Assembly (NCBI RefSeq): GCF_900446255.1
Contig: NZ_UIGI01000001.1
Span: 460,763 to 524,762 of the forward strand
Source: Buttiauxella agrestis
GTDB lineage: Bacteria; Pseudomonadota; Gammaproteobacteria; Enterobacterales; Enterobacteriaceae
Reading direction: 5' to 3'
Length of the DNA: 64,000 nt
Part shown: positions 56,014 to 64,000 of the stretch, piece by piece
Numbering within the stretch: the stretch's first letter is position 1
Layout: every line of letters begins with the position of its first letter
The notes under the pieces: model-generated
Told to the model about the DNA's origin: nothing
The model's database searches: none
Seen by the model: the letters and a program-made list of their open reading frames with translations, nothing else
Program-made: the position numbers and the translations under genes

Positions 56014-56862
56014 ATGAAACTCACCGCACAGGGCACTACGCTCGATCTCTCGCACCCTCATATTATGGGGATCTTAAATGTCACACCTGATTCGTTTTCT
56101 GACGGTGGGCAGCACAATTCGTTAGTAGAGGCCGTAAAACACGCTAATGCGATGATCAATGCTGGTGCGACGATTATTGATATTGGTGGTGAGTCAACAC
56201 GCCCAGGCGCGGCTGAAGTGAGTGTCGAGGAAGAGCTGTCTCGTGTGATCCCTGTTGTAGAAGCCATTGCACAGCGATTCGAAGTGTGGATTTCTGTTGA
56301 TACGTCGAAACCTGAAGTGATTCGTGAATCAGCAAGAGTAGGTGCGCATATCATCAATGATATTCGTTCATTGCAAGAGCCTGGGGCGCTCGAAGCCGCT
56401 GCCGAAACAGGGTTACCTGTTTGCCTGATGCATATGCAGGGCGAGCCGAAAAACATGCAGCAAGCCCCGCATTACGATGATGTTTTTGCCGATGTAAATC
56501 GCTTTTTTATTGACCAAATAGCTCGCTGTGAAGCGGCCGGAATCTCAAAAGAAAAATTGTTGCTCGACCCGGGCTTTGGTTTCGGTAAAAATCTAACCCA
56601 TAATTATCAACTTTTAGCCCGACTCTCCGAATTCCACCACTTTGGCTTACCGCTGCTGGTGGGGATGTCGCGTAAATCAATGGTTGGCCAATTGCTGAAC
56701 GTCGGACCGGATCAACGTCTGAGCGGCAGTCTTGCTTGCGCGGTAATATCTGCAATGCAAGGGGCTAATATCATTAGAGTTCACGATGTAAAAGAGTCAG
56801 TCGAAGCGATGCGCGTGGTGGAAGCCACACTTTCAGCGAAGGAAAAAAAACGCTATGAGTAA
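56014..56862 (+). CDS. folP: Dihydropteroate synthase
   Basis: The ATG at 56014 gives 282 residues, the E. coli length; the frame extends to 55999 but [16 protein letters not shown] matches the known start. Motifs [24 protein letters not shown] and [11 protein letters not shown] are those of the sulfonamide target. It joins p-aminobenzoate to the pterin in folate synthesis. It overlaps glmM by 8 bases. Confidence 0.97.
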   Translation: MKLTAQGTTLDLSHPHIMGILNVTPDSFSDGGQHNSLVEAVKHANAMINAGATIIDIGGESTRPGAAEVSVEEELSRVIPVVEAIAQRFEVWISVDTSKPEVIRESARVGAHIINDIRSLQEPGALEAAAETGLPVCLMHMQGEPKNMQQAPHYDDVFADVNRFFIDQIARCEAAGISKEKLLLDPGFGFGKNLTHNYQLLARLSEFHHFGLPLLVGMSRKSMVGQLLNVGPDQRLSGSLACAVISAMQGANIIRVHDVKESVEAMRVVEATLSAKEKKRYE

Positions 56863-58192
56863 CCGTAAATATTTTGGCACAGATGGCATCCGCGGTCGTG
56901 TAGGCGATTCTCCAATTACTCCTGACTTCGTGCTCAAACTCGGCTGGGCCGCAGGTAAGGTATTAGCGCGCCACGGCTCGCGTAAAATTATTATCGGTAA
57001 AGATACCCGTATCTCTGGTTATATGCTGGAATCCGCTCTGGAAGCCGGTCTGGCGGCAGCAGGGTTGTCTGCATCATTCACTGGCCCGATGCCAACACCT
57101 GCCGTGGCGTATCTGACTCGTGCCTTCCGCGCAGAAGCCGGAATCGTTATCTCTGCCTCGCATAACCCATTCTATGATAACGGGATTAAATTCTTCTCCA
57201 TCGACGGCACCAAATTGCCGGACGATGTCGAAGAAGCTATCGAAGCGGAAATGGAAAAAGAAATTACCTGCGTGGATTCAGCGGAACTGGGCAAAGCCAG
57301 CCGTATCGTTGATGCCGCGGGCCGCTACATTGAATTCTGTAAAGGCACATTCCCGAACGAATTAAGCCTCAACAGCCTGAAAATTGTTGTCGATTGTGCT
57401 AACGGTGCAACGTACCACATTGCGCCAAATGTGCTGCGCGAACTGGGTGCAACGGTTATTACCGTGGGCTGTGAGCCTAACGGCGTCAACATCAACGAAA
57501 AATGCGGTGCGACTGATGTGCGTATGCTTCAGGAGCGCGTGTTGGCTGAAAAGGCTGATATTGGTATTGCGCTTGATGGCGATGGCGACCGTGTCATTAT
57601 GGTGGATAACCTGGGCCATAAAGTTGATGGCGACCAAATTCTTTACATCATTGCTCGAGAAGGTTTGCGTCAGGGCCAATTACGCGGTGGCGCTGTCGGT
57701 ACGCTGATGAGCAATATGGGACTGGAACTGGCACTCAAACAACTGGGTATTCCGTTTGCTCGTGCAAAAGTGGGCGACCGTTATGTCCTGGAAAAGCTTC
57801 AGGAAAAAGGCTGGAGGATTGGCGCTGAAAACTCAGGTCATGTGATTCTTCTGGATAAAACCACTACTGGCGACGGTATCGTTGCAGGTTTGCAAGTACT
57901 CACTGCAATGGTGCGTAACCATATGAGCTTGCATGACTTGTGCAGCGGAATGAAATTATTCCCGCAAATTTTAGTTAATGTACGTTTTACTGCCGGCAGC
58001 GGTGATCCACTTGAACACGACTCAGTGAAAAAAGTGACTGCTGAAGTTGAAGAGGCGCTAGGCAATCGTGGCCGCGTGTTACTGCGTAAATCTGGCACAG
58101 AGCCTCTCATCCGCGTAATGGTGGAAGGCGAAGATGAAGCGTTGGTCATTGAATATGCCAACCGTATCGCTGATGCTGTAAAAGCAGTGTAA
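56855..58192 (+). CDS. glmM: Phosphoglucosamine mutase
   Basis: The 445-residue protein equals E. coli GlmM in length, with the phosphorylated Ser102 in [13 protein letters not shown] and the metal loop ALDGDGDR. It converts glucosamine 6-phosphate to glucosamine 1-phosphate for UDP-GlcNAc, which feeds MurA and LPS. It overlaps the end of folP. Confidence 0.98.
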   Translation: MSNRKYFGTDGIRGRVGDSPITPDFVLKLGWAAGKVLARHGSRKIIIGKDTRISGYMLESALEAGLAAAGLSASFTGPMPTPAVAYLTRAFRAEAGIVISASHNPFYDNGIKFFSIDGTKLPDDVEEAIEAEMEKEITCVDSAELGKASRIVDAAGRYIEFCKGTFPNELSLNSLKIVVDCANGATYHIAPNVLRELGATVITVGCEPNGVNINEKCGATDVRMLQERVLAEKADIGIALDGDGDRVIMVDNLGHKVDGDQILYIIAREGLRQGQLRGGAVGTLMSNMGLELALKQLGIPFARAKVGDRYVLEKLQEKGWRIGAENSGHVILLDKTTTGDGIVAGLQVLTAMVRNHMSLHDLCSGMKLFPQILVNVRFTAGSGDPLEHDSVKKVTAEVEEALGNRGRVLLRKSGTEPLIRVMVEGEDEALVIEYANRIADAVKAV

Positions 58193-58303
58193 AGTCACTA
58201 TTGATTGTTGTGTGAAAAGGCGGCATTTGCCGCCTGTTTTCCAGGCGAAAGTGAGTGTGTTGCTGTTTTTTTCCGCAGTCAGCGAAATGTGAATAAATTG
58301 CCC

Positions 58304-58332
58304 TTGCGCAGTTCGAAGGCTTTGGTTAGTAT
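58304..58332 (+). promoter_or_regulatory. Promoter of secG-leuU
   Basis: TTGCGC (58304-58309), 17 bases and TAGTAT (58327-58332) lie about 90 bases before the secG start. Confidence 0.75.
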
Positions 58333-58423
58333 TCTCACCCGCTTCAGTGGGTAAACTTAAACGTATCCGCTTGACTGGTTTGAAGCTTTGGTATGCGGTA
58401 ATACCGCAAGGAACAGGTTGATT

Positions 58424-58753
58424 ATGTACGAAGCTCTTTTAGTTGTTTTCCTTATTGTAGCCTTGGGCCTTGTAGGTCTTATCATGCTGCAACAAGGTAA
58501 AGGCGCTGATATGGGAGCCTCCTTCGGAGCAGGCGCTTCCGCTACGCTGTTTGGTTCCAACGGTTCTGGTAACTTCATGACCCGTATGACCGCTGTGTTA
58601 GCAACGCTGTTCTTTATCATCAGCCTGGTACTGGGTAACCTCAATACCAACAAAACCGATAAAGGAAGTGTGTGGGATAATTTAACTCAGCCAACAAAAA
58701 CTGAGTCACAGCCAGCGGCACCTACCAAGCCGAGCAGCGATATCCCGCAGTAA
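58424..58753 (+). CDS. secG: SecG, protein translocase subunit
   Basis: The ATG at 58424 gives 109 residues (E. coli 110): two membrane segments (about 3-23 and 53-73) around a cytoplasmic loop [18 protein letters not shown], and a Pro/Thr/Ser-rich tail. It assists SecYE and SecA in export. The longer frame from 58388 is rejected. leuU follows 45 bases downstream. Confidence 0.96.
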   Translation: MYEALLVVFLIVALGLVGLIMLQQGKGADMGASFGAGASATLFGSNGSGNFMTRMTAVLATLFFIISLVLGNLNTNKTDKGSVWDNLTQPTKTESQPAAPTKPSSDIPQ

Positions 58754-58798
58754 GTAGTAAGCTTCTGTACGGTAAGAAATGATTGCCGTACGCAAAGT

Positions 58799-58885
58799 GC
58801 CGAGGTGGTGGAATTGGTAGACACGCTACCTTGAGGTGGTAGTGCCCGATTGGGCTTACGGGTTCAAGTCCCGTCCTCGGTACCA
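58799..58885 (+). tRNA. leuU: tRNA-Leu (anticodon GAG)
   Basis: An 87-base type II tRNA with acceptor stem GCCGAGG / CCTCGGT, anticodon GAG in CCTTGAGGTGG, a long variable arm (TGCCCGATTGGGCTT), the T-loop GGTTCAAGTCC, and encoded CCA. It matches E. coli leuU except in the variable arm loop. Confidence 0.97.
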
Positions 58886-58900
58886 AAATATCTGCATTTC

Positions 58901-58929
58901 TTGCATTTTATGCAATATCGGCGTAATAT
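58901..58929 (+). promoter_or_regulatory. Promoter of metY-rimP-nusA-infB
   Basis: TTGCAT (58901-58906), 17 bases and TAATAT (58924-58929) sit just upstream of metY, with the GC-rich sequence that stable RNA promoters show. Confidence 0.85.
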
Positions 58930-58945
58930 TTGCCACGTTTTCGGA

Positions 58946-59022
<77 letters not shown>

Positions 59023-59151
59023 CTTTCCCTGAGAGTTCTTTTTCAAATATACTGTGAACACCAGTTGGTGCCTCGCGAAGAATTTAGAAAAAAATTCTCC
59101 TGGATGGTGTCCGGGCCGCAATCGCGGTGTACAGGGTTCAGTTATATAAAG

Positions 59152-59173
59152 CCTCGATTTATCGGGGTTTTTT
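59152..59173 (+). terminator. Leaky terminator between metY and rimP
   Basis: CCTCGA / TCGGGG (one T-G pair) with loop TTTA and six T residues lies in the 210-base gap. Genes downstream belong to the same operon in E. coli, so read-through is expected. Confidence 0.8.
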
Positions 59174-59232
59174 GTTATCTGACTTCAGAATAACTGGGCT
59201 ATATGCCCTTTTTTTATTTCTCGGGGGTGGGC

Positions 59233-59685
59233 TTGTCCACATTAGAGCAAAAATTAACAGAGATGATTTCAGCACCGGTCGAGGCGCTGGGCTATGAATT
59301 AGTCGGTATCGAATTCGTTCGAGGTCGCCAATCTACGCTGCGCATCTATATTGATAGTGAAGCTGGCATCAATGTTGATGATTGTGCTGATGTCAGTCAC
59401 CAGGTAAGTGCAGTTCTGGATGTCGAAGACCCTATCACTGTAGCTTACAACCTGGAAGTTTCCTCACCAGGCCTTGATCGCCCAATGTTCACCGCAGAGC
59501 ATTACGTTCGCTTTACCGGCGAAGAAGTGAGCATTGTGTTGCGAATGGCTGTGCAAAACCGTCGTAAATGGCAGGGTATAATTAAAGCCGTAGAAGGTGA
59601 GATGATCACGGTCACGGTGGAAGGTAAAGATGAAGTGTTCGCGCTGAGCAACATCCAGAAAGCGAACCTGGTACCCCACTTTTAA
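59233..59685 (+). CDS. rimP: RimP, ribosome maturation factor
   Basis: The TTG at 59233 is chosen because it gives the 150-residue E. coli protein ([10 protein letters not shown] after the start) and has GGGGGTGG upstream; an in-frame ATG at 59203 would add ten unmatched residues. Two domains, an N-terminal alpha/beta and a C-terminal SH3-like barrel, are expected. It acts in 30S assembly. nusA starts 27 bases later. Confidence 0.95.
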   Translation: MSTLEQKLTEMISAPVEALGYELVGIEFVRGRQSTLRIYIDSEAGINVDDCADVSHQVSAVLDVEDPITVAYNLEVSSPGLDRPMFTAEHYVRFTGEEVSIVLRMAVQNRRKWQGIIKAVEGEMITVTVEGKDEVFALSNIQKANLVPHF

Positions 59686-59712
59686 TAGTTTGGATTGAGG
59701 TGAAAACCCAGG

Positions 59713-61218
59713 ATGAACAAAGAAATTTTGGCTGTTGTAGAAGCAGTTTCCAATGAAAAATCACTGCCGCGCGAGAAGATTTTCGAAGCGCTGGAAAGTG
59801 CACTTGCAACAGCGACCAAGAAAAAATACGAACAAGAGATTGATGTGCGTGTCAGCATCGATCGTAAAAGTGGTGACTTCGATACTTTCCGCCGCTGGGT
59901 TATTGTTGAAGAAGTGACCCAACCTACGCGTGAAATTACCCTTGATGCAGCTCAATTCGAAGATCCAGAGCTGAATGTTGGCGGATACGTTGAAGACCAG
60001 ATCGAATCTGTGACTTTCGACCGTATCACTACTCAGACCGCAAAACAGGTTATCGTACAAAAAGTACGTGAAGCTGAACGCGCTATGGTAGTTGATCAGT
60101 TCCGCGAGCTAGAAGGTGAGATCATCACAGGCGTGGTTAAGAAAGTTAACCGTGATAATATTTCGCTCGAAGTTCGCCCGATCGATGGCTCTAACACGAG
60201 TGCTGAAGCAGTCATTCCTCGCGAAGATATGTTACCGCGTGAAAACTTCCGCCCAGGTGACCGTATCCGCGGTGTGCTTTATGCTGTGCGTCCGGAAGCT
60301 CGCGGTGCTCAACTATTTGTTAGCCGTTCCAAGCCTGAAATGCTGATCGAACTGTTCCGCATTGAAGTGCCGGAAATCGGCGAAGAAGTCATTGAAATTA
60401 AAGCTGCTGCGCGTGATCCTGGTTCTCGTGCGAAAATCGCTGTGAAAACCAACGATAAACGTATCGACCCAGTAGGGGCTTGTGTTGGCATGCGTGGTGC
60501 GCGTGTCCAGGCTGTTTCTACTGAACTGGGTGGCGAGCGTATTGATATCGTGTTGTGGGACGATAACCCTGCACAATTTGTTATCAATGCTATGGCTCCA
60601 GCAGACGTAGCTTCCATTGTTGTTGACGAAGACAAACATACAATGGACATCGCGGTAGAGGCAGGCAATCTGGCTCAAGCTATCGGTCGTAATGGTCAGA
60701 ACGTGCGTCTGGCTGCTCAACTGAGTGGCTGGGAACTCAACGTTATGACTGTTGATGACCTGCAAGCTAAGCATCAGGCTGAAGCACATGCGGCCATTGA
60801 TACCTTTACCAAATACCTCGAAATCGACGAGGACTTCGCCACTGTATTGGTAGAAGAAGGTTTCTCCACTCTCGAAGAACTGGCATACGTGCCAATGAAA
60901 GAGCTGCTGGAAATTGATGGCCTTGATGAAGATACAGTGGAAGCATTACGTGATCGCGCCAAAAACGCCCTCACCACGCTGGCATTGGCGCAGGAAGAAA
61001 GCCTGGGCGATAACAAACCTAAAGAGGATCTGCTGAACCTCGAAGGTATGGATCGCAATCTGGCCTTTAAACTCGCTTCGCGCGGTGTGAGCTCGCTGGA
61101 AGACCTGGCTGAGCAAGGTGTCGACGATCTGTCAGATATTGAAGGTTTAACTAACGAGAAGGCCGGTGAATTAATCATGGCTGCTCGCAATATCTGCTGG
61201 TTTGGCGGCGAAGCGTAA
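59713..61218 (+). CDS. nusA: NusA, transcription elongation and termination factor
   Basis: The 501-residue protein (E. coli 495) has the polymerase-binding N-terminal domain (1-125), S1 domain (about 135-205), two KH domains ([24 protein letters not shown]) and two acidic repeats at the C-terminus. The extra six residues lie in an S1 loop (about residues 153-162, [10 protein letters not shown]). It modulates pausing, termination and antitermination. infB follows after 24 bases. Confidence 0.97.
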   Translation: MNKEILAVVEAVSNEKSLPREKIFEALESALATATKKKYEQEIDVRVSIDRKSGDFDTFRRWVIVEEVTQPTREITLDAAQFEDPELNVGGYVEDQIESVTFDRITTQTAKQVIVQKVREAERAMVVDQFRELEGEIITGVVKKVNRDNISLEVRPIDGSNTSAEAVIPREDMLPRENFRPGDRIRGVLYAVRPEARGAQLFVSRSKPEMLIELFRIEVPEIGEEVIEIKAAARDPGSRAKIAVKTNDKRIDPVGACVGMRGARVQAVSTELGGERIDIVLWDDNPAQFVINAMAPADVASIVVDEDKHTMDIAVEAGNLAQAIGRNGQNVRLAAQLSGWELNVMTVDDLQAKHQAEAHAAIDTFTKYLEIDEDFATVLVEEGFSTLEELAYVPMKELLEIDGLDEDTVEALRDRAKNALTTLALAQEESLGDNKPKEDLLNLEGMDRNLAFKLASRGVSSLEDLAEQGVDDLSDIEGLTNEKAGELIMAARNICWFGGEA

Positions 61219-61242
61219 TAAACTGTAGCAGGAAGGAACAGC

Positions 61243-63927
61243 ATGACAGATGTAACCGTAAAAGCGCTGGCCGCAGAGATTCAGACCTCCGTGGACCGCC
61301 TGGTACAGCAATTTGCTGATGCAGGGATCCCTAAGGCTGCTGATGATTCTGTCTCGGCCCAGGAGAAACAAACATTACTGGCGCACCTGAACCGTGAACA
61401 TGGTTCTGCGCCAGATAAGTTGACATTACAGCGCAAAACGCGCAGTACTTTAAACATTCCAGGTACCGGTGGGAAAAGTAAATCGGTACAAATCGAAGTC
61501 CGCAAGAAGCGCACCTTTGTGAAACGTGATCCGCAAGAGACTGAACGTCTTGCCGCGGAAGAACAGGCGCAGCGTGAAGCGGAAGAGCAAGCCCAACGTG
61601 AGGCGCAGGAAGCTGCCAATCGTCAGGCGCAAGAAAAAGCTAAACGTGAAGCTGAAGATAAAGCTAAGCGTGAAGCCGCTGATAAAGCGAAACGTGAAGC
61701 TGCGGAAAAAGACAAAGTGAGCAATCAACAAGACGATATGACGAAAAGCGCCCAGGCCGACAAAGCCCGTCGCGAAGCAGAAGCTGCAGATCTGAAGCGC
61801 GCTGCTGAAGAAGAAGCCCGTCGCAAATTAGAAGAAGACGCCCGCCGTGTAGCTGAAGAGGCCCGTAAAATGGCTGAAGCTAACGCAGGTGTATGGACGG
61901 AAGAAGAGAAAGTGGAAGACGACAAATCTGATTACCATGTCACCACCTCTCAGCATGCTCGCCAGGCTGAAGACGAAAACGACCGTGAAGTTGAAGCAGG
62001 TCGTACTCGCGCTCGTACTGCGACAACTAAAGCACCACGCCAGAAAAAAGGCGGCAAACACGGCGAGTCTAAAGCTGACCGTGAAGAAGCTCGTGCTGCA
62101 GTTCGTGGTGGTAAAGGCAAGCGTAAACCAAGCTCACTGCAGCAGGGCTTCAACAAGCCTGCACAGGCAGTTAACCGTGACGTCGTAATCGGCGAAACCG
62201 TTACTGTTGCAGAACTGGCTAACAAAATGGCTGTTAAAGGCTCTCAGGTCATCAAAGCAATGATGAAACTGGGTGCAATGGCAACCATCAACCAGGTCAT
62301 CGACCAGGAAACCGCACAGCTGGTTGCCGAAGAGATGGGCCACAAAGTCATCCTGCGTCGTGAAAACGAGCTGGAAGAAGCGCTGATGAGCGACCGTGAC
62401 ACTGACGCAGTTGCTGAGTCACGTGCGCCGGTTGTTACCATCATGGGCCACGTTGACCACGGTAAAACTTCACTGCTCGACTACATTCGCTCTACTAAAG
62501 TAGCGTCTGGCGAAGCGGGTGGTATTACCCAGCACATCGGTGCATACCACGTAGAAACTGACAACGGTATGGTTACCTTCCTGGATACCCCGGGCCACGC
62601 AGCGTTTACTTCTATGCGTGCTCGTGGTGCTCAGGCGACGGATATCGTTGTTCTGGTTGTTGCCGCAGACGATGGCGTAATGCCACAGACTATCGAAGCT
62701 ATCCAGCACGCGAAAGCGGCGCAGGTACCGGTAGTCGTTGCGGTAAACAAAATTGATAAGCCAGAAGCCGATCCAGACCGCGTTAAGCAGGAACTGTCTC
62801 AGTACGGCATCATGCCAGAAGAGTGGGGCGGCGAAAGCCAGTTCATCCACGTGTCTGCTAAAGCAGGTACTGGTATTGACGAACTGCTGGACGCAATTTT
62901 GCTGCAAGCTGAAGTTCTTGAACTGAAAGCAATGCGTGACGGTATGGCGAGCGGTGTGGTTATCGAATCCTTCCTTGATAAAGGTCGTGGTCCGGTTGCA
63001 ACTGTACTGGTTCGTGAAGGTTCCCTGAACAAAGGCGACATCGTTCTTTGTGGTTTCGAATATGGCCGTGTTCGTGCAATGCGTGACGAAATGGGTCGTG
63101 AAGTGACTGAAGCAGGTCCGTCTATTCCTGTTGAAATCCTGGGTCTGTCCGGTGTGCCGGCAGCGGGTGATGAAGTAACAGTTGTTCGTGACGAGAAAAA
63201 AGCTCGTGAAGTTGCTCTGTATCGTCAGGGTAAATTCCGCGAAGTTAAACTGGCTCGCCAGCAGAAATCTAAACTGGAAAACATGTTCGCCAACATGACC
63301 GAAGGCGAAGTGTCTGAAGTGAACGTTGTGCTGAAAGCTGACGTTCAGGGTTCTGTTGAAGCGATCAGCGATTCACTGCTGAAACTGTCTACTGATGAAG
63401 TTAAAGTTAAAATCATCGGTTCAGGCGTAGGTGGTATCACTGAAACTGACGCAACGCTTGCTGCAGCTTCTAACGCTATTCTGGTTGGCTTCAACGTACG
63501 TGCTGATGCTTCTGCTCGCCGCGTAATTGAATCTGAAAGCCTGGATCTGCGTTACTACTCCGTCATCTATCATCTGATTGACGAAGTTAAAGCAGCAATG
63601 AGCGGTATGCTGTCTCCGGAACTCAAACAACAGATCCTCGGCCTGGCCGAAGTTCGCGACGTGTTCAAATCACCTAAATTTGGCGCAATCGCAGGTTGTA
63701 TGGTTACCGAAGGTGTGGTCAAACGTCACAACCCAATCCGTGTACTGCGCGACAACGTTGTTATCTATGAAGGCGAGCTGGAATCTCTGCGCCGCTTCAA
63801 AGATGACGCGAACGAAGTTCGTAACGGTATGGAATGTGGTATCGGCGTGAAGAACTACAACGATGTGCGTGTTGGTGACGTGATCGAAGTATTCGAAATC
63901 ATCGAAATCCAGCGTACTATCGCCTGA
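61243..63927 (+). CDS. infB: Translation initiation factor IF-2
   Basis: The 894-residue protein (E. coli 890) has an N-terminal IF2N domain, a long Ala/Glu/Lys/Arg helical repeat region (about 100-210, many KREA repeats), a second IF2N domain, the G domain with GHVDHGKTS and NKIDKPEAD, and the C-terminal domains binding fMet-tRNA. Internal starts for shorter isoforms are conserved. It brings initiator tRNA, encoded nearby by metY, to the ribosome. Confidence 0.98.
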   Translation: MTDVTVKALAAEIQTSVDRLVQQFADAGIPKAADDSVSAQEKQTLLAHLNREHGSAPDKLTLQRKTRSTLNIPGTGGKSKSVQIEVRKKRTFVKRDPQETERLAAEEQAQREAEEQAQREAQEAANRQAQEKAKREAEDKAKREAADKAKREAAEKDKVSNQQDDMTKSAQADKARREAEAADLKRAAEEEARRKLEEDARRVAEEARKMAEANAGVWTEEEKVEDDKSDYHVTTSQHARQAEDENDREVEAGRTRARTATTKAPRQKKGGKHGESKADREEARAAVRGGKGKRKPSSLQQGFNKPAQAVNRDVVIGETVTVAELANKMAVKGSQVIKAMMKLGAMATINQVIDQETAQLVAEEMGHKVILRRENELEEALMSDRDTDAVAESRAPVVTIMGHVDHGKTSLLDYIRSTKVASGEAGGITQHIGAYHVETDNGMVTFLDTPGHAAFTSMRARGAQATDIVVLVVAADDGVMPQTIEAIQHAKAAQVPVVVAVNKIDKPEADPDRVKQELSQYGIMPEEWGGESQFIHVSAKAGTGIDELLDAILLQAEVLELKAMRDGMASGVVIESFLDKGRGPVATVLVREGSLNKGDIVLCGFEYGRVRAMRDEMGREVTEAGPSIPVEILGLSGVPAAGDEVTVVRDEKKAREVALYRQGKFREVKLARQQKSKLENMFANMTEGEVSEVNVVLKADVQGSVEAISDSLLKLSTDEVKVKIIGSGVGGITETDATLAAASNAILVGFNVRADASARRVIESESLDLRYYSVIYHLIDEVKAAMSGMLSPELKQQILGLAEVRDVFKSPKFGAIAGCMVTEGVVKRHNPIRVLRDNVVIYEGELESLRRFKDDANEVRNGMECGIGVKNYNDVRVGDVIEVFEIIEIQRTIA
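61717..63927 (+). other. infB: Shorter IF-2 isoforms from internal starts
   Basis: E. coli infB is also translated from an in-frame GTG at codon 158 and a nearby ATG. Here the same context ([11 protein letters not shown]) places a GTG at 61717 (codon 159) and an ATG at 61738 (codon 166). Use of both is inferred from conservation. Confidence 0.65.
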
Positions 63928-63957
63928 TATCAGCCGAGTACATAGCTAATATCTTTA

Positions 63958-63981
63958 GGGGGCCGAGCGCCCCCTGATTTT
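63958..63981 (+). terminator. Weak terminator or attenuator between infB and rbfA
   Basis: GGGGGC / GCCCCC with a 5-base loop is followed by TGATTTT. The poor U-tail suggests partial read-through into rbfA. Confidence 0.65.
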
Positions 63982-63995
63982 ATGGAGAATTTATT

Positions 63996-64000
63996 ATGGC
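63996..64000 (+). CDS. rbfA: Start of rbfA (ribosome-binding factor A), cut by window edge
   Basis: Only ATGGC is inside the window, preceded by a GGAG site 8 bases upstream. rbfA follows infB in E. coli and starts Met-Ala. The call rests on position alone. Confidence 0.5.

Overview
The window is a stretch of chromosome from a gamma-proteobacterium of the family Enterobacteriaceae. Nearly every protein can be matched end to end, usually at the same length, with its Escherichia coli K-12 counterpart, and the gene order follows the E. coli region from aaeR through argR, mdh, gltBD, arcB, rpoN, mla, murA and ftsH to infB. The departures from K-12 order suggest a genus outside Escherichia, for example in the Kluyvera / Buttiauxella / Enterobacter / Klebsiella neighbourhood. 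The genus cannot be fixed from this window. No insertion sequence, prophage, integrase, CRISPR array or rRNA operon was seen. This is core genome with a few lineage-specific insertions and losses.

Layout. 1-7.6 kb: hydroxylated aromatic acid efflux (aaeR, aaeXAB), an extra GabD-type aldehyde dehydrogenase, the barstar-like yhcO, two tandem YhcN-type stress proteins, and argR with its ARG boxes. 8-13.5 kb: mdh, the periplasmic proteases degS and degQ, and the division-linked zapG and zapE. 13.5-16 kb: rplM-rpsI and sspA-sspB. 16-19.7 kb: a shortened sialic acid locus nanR-nanA-nanT. 19.7-26 kb: glutamate synthase gltBD with a long regulatory region. 26-31.2 kb: yhcC, arcB, the sRNA ArcZ, elbB-mtgA.

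31.2-39.2 kb: a long leftward block, ptsO-rapZ-ptsN-hpf-rpoN-lptB-lptA-lptC-kdsC-kdsD-yrbG, combining nitrogen PTS and sigma-54 functions with Kdo synthesis and LPS export. 39.3-44.2 kb: mlaFEDCB (retrograde phospholipid transport), ibaG and murA. 44.2-48.9 kb: sfsB, ispB, rplU-rpmA-yhbE-obgE. 48.9-52 kb: dacB followed by a BasR/BasS (PmrA/PmrB)-type two-component pair that K-12 does not have here. 52-64 kb: greA with a GraL-type leader, yhbY, rlmE-ftsH, folP-glmM, secG, tRNA-Leu(GAG), initiator tRNA-Met, rimP-nusA-infB, and the first bases of rbfA.

The genes mostly serve envelope building (Lpt, Kds, Mla, MurA, GlmM, MtgA, DacB, IspB), envelope quality control (DegS, DegQ, FtsH), translation and transcription machinery, and global redox and nitrogen control (ArcB/ArcZ, RpoN, nitrogen PTS, GltBD, ArgR). 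I found no convincing undescribed system. The most useful leads are the dacB-linked BasRS-like pair that keeps both ExxE metal-sensing motifs, the nan operon lacking nanE/nanK, the inserted GabD-like gene beside the aromatic acid pump, the missing yrbL and argG-yhbX, and several conserved regulatory RNAs and hairpins.
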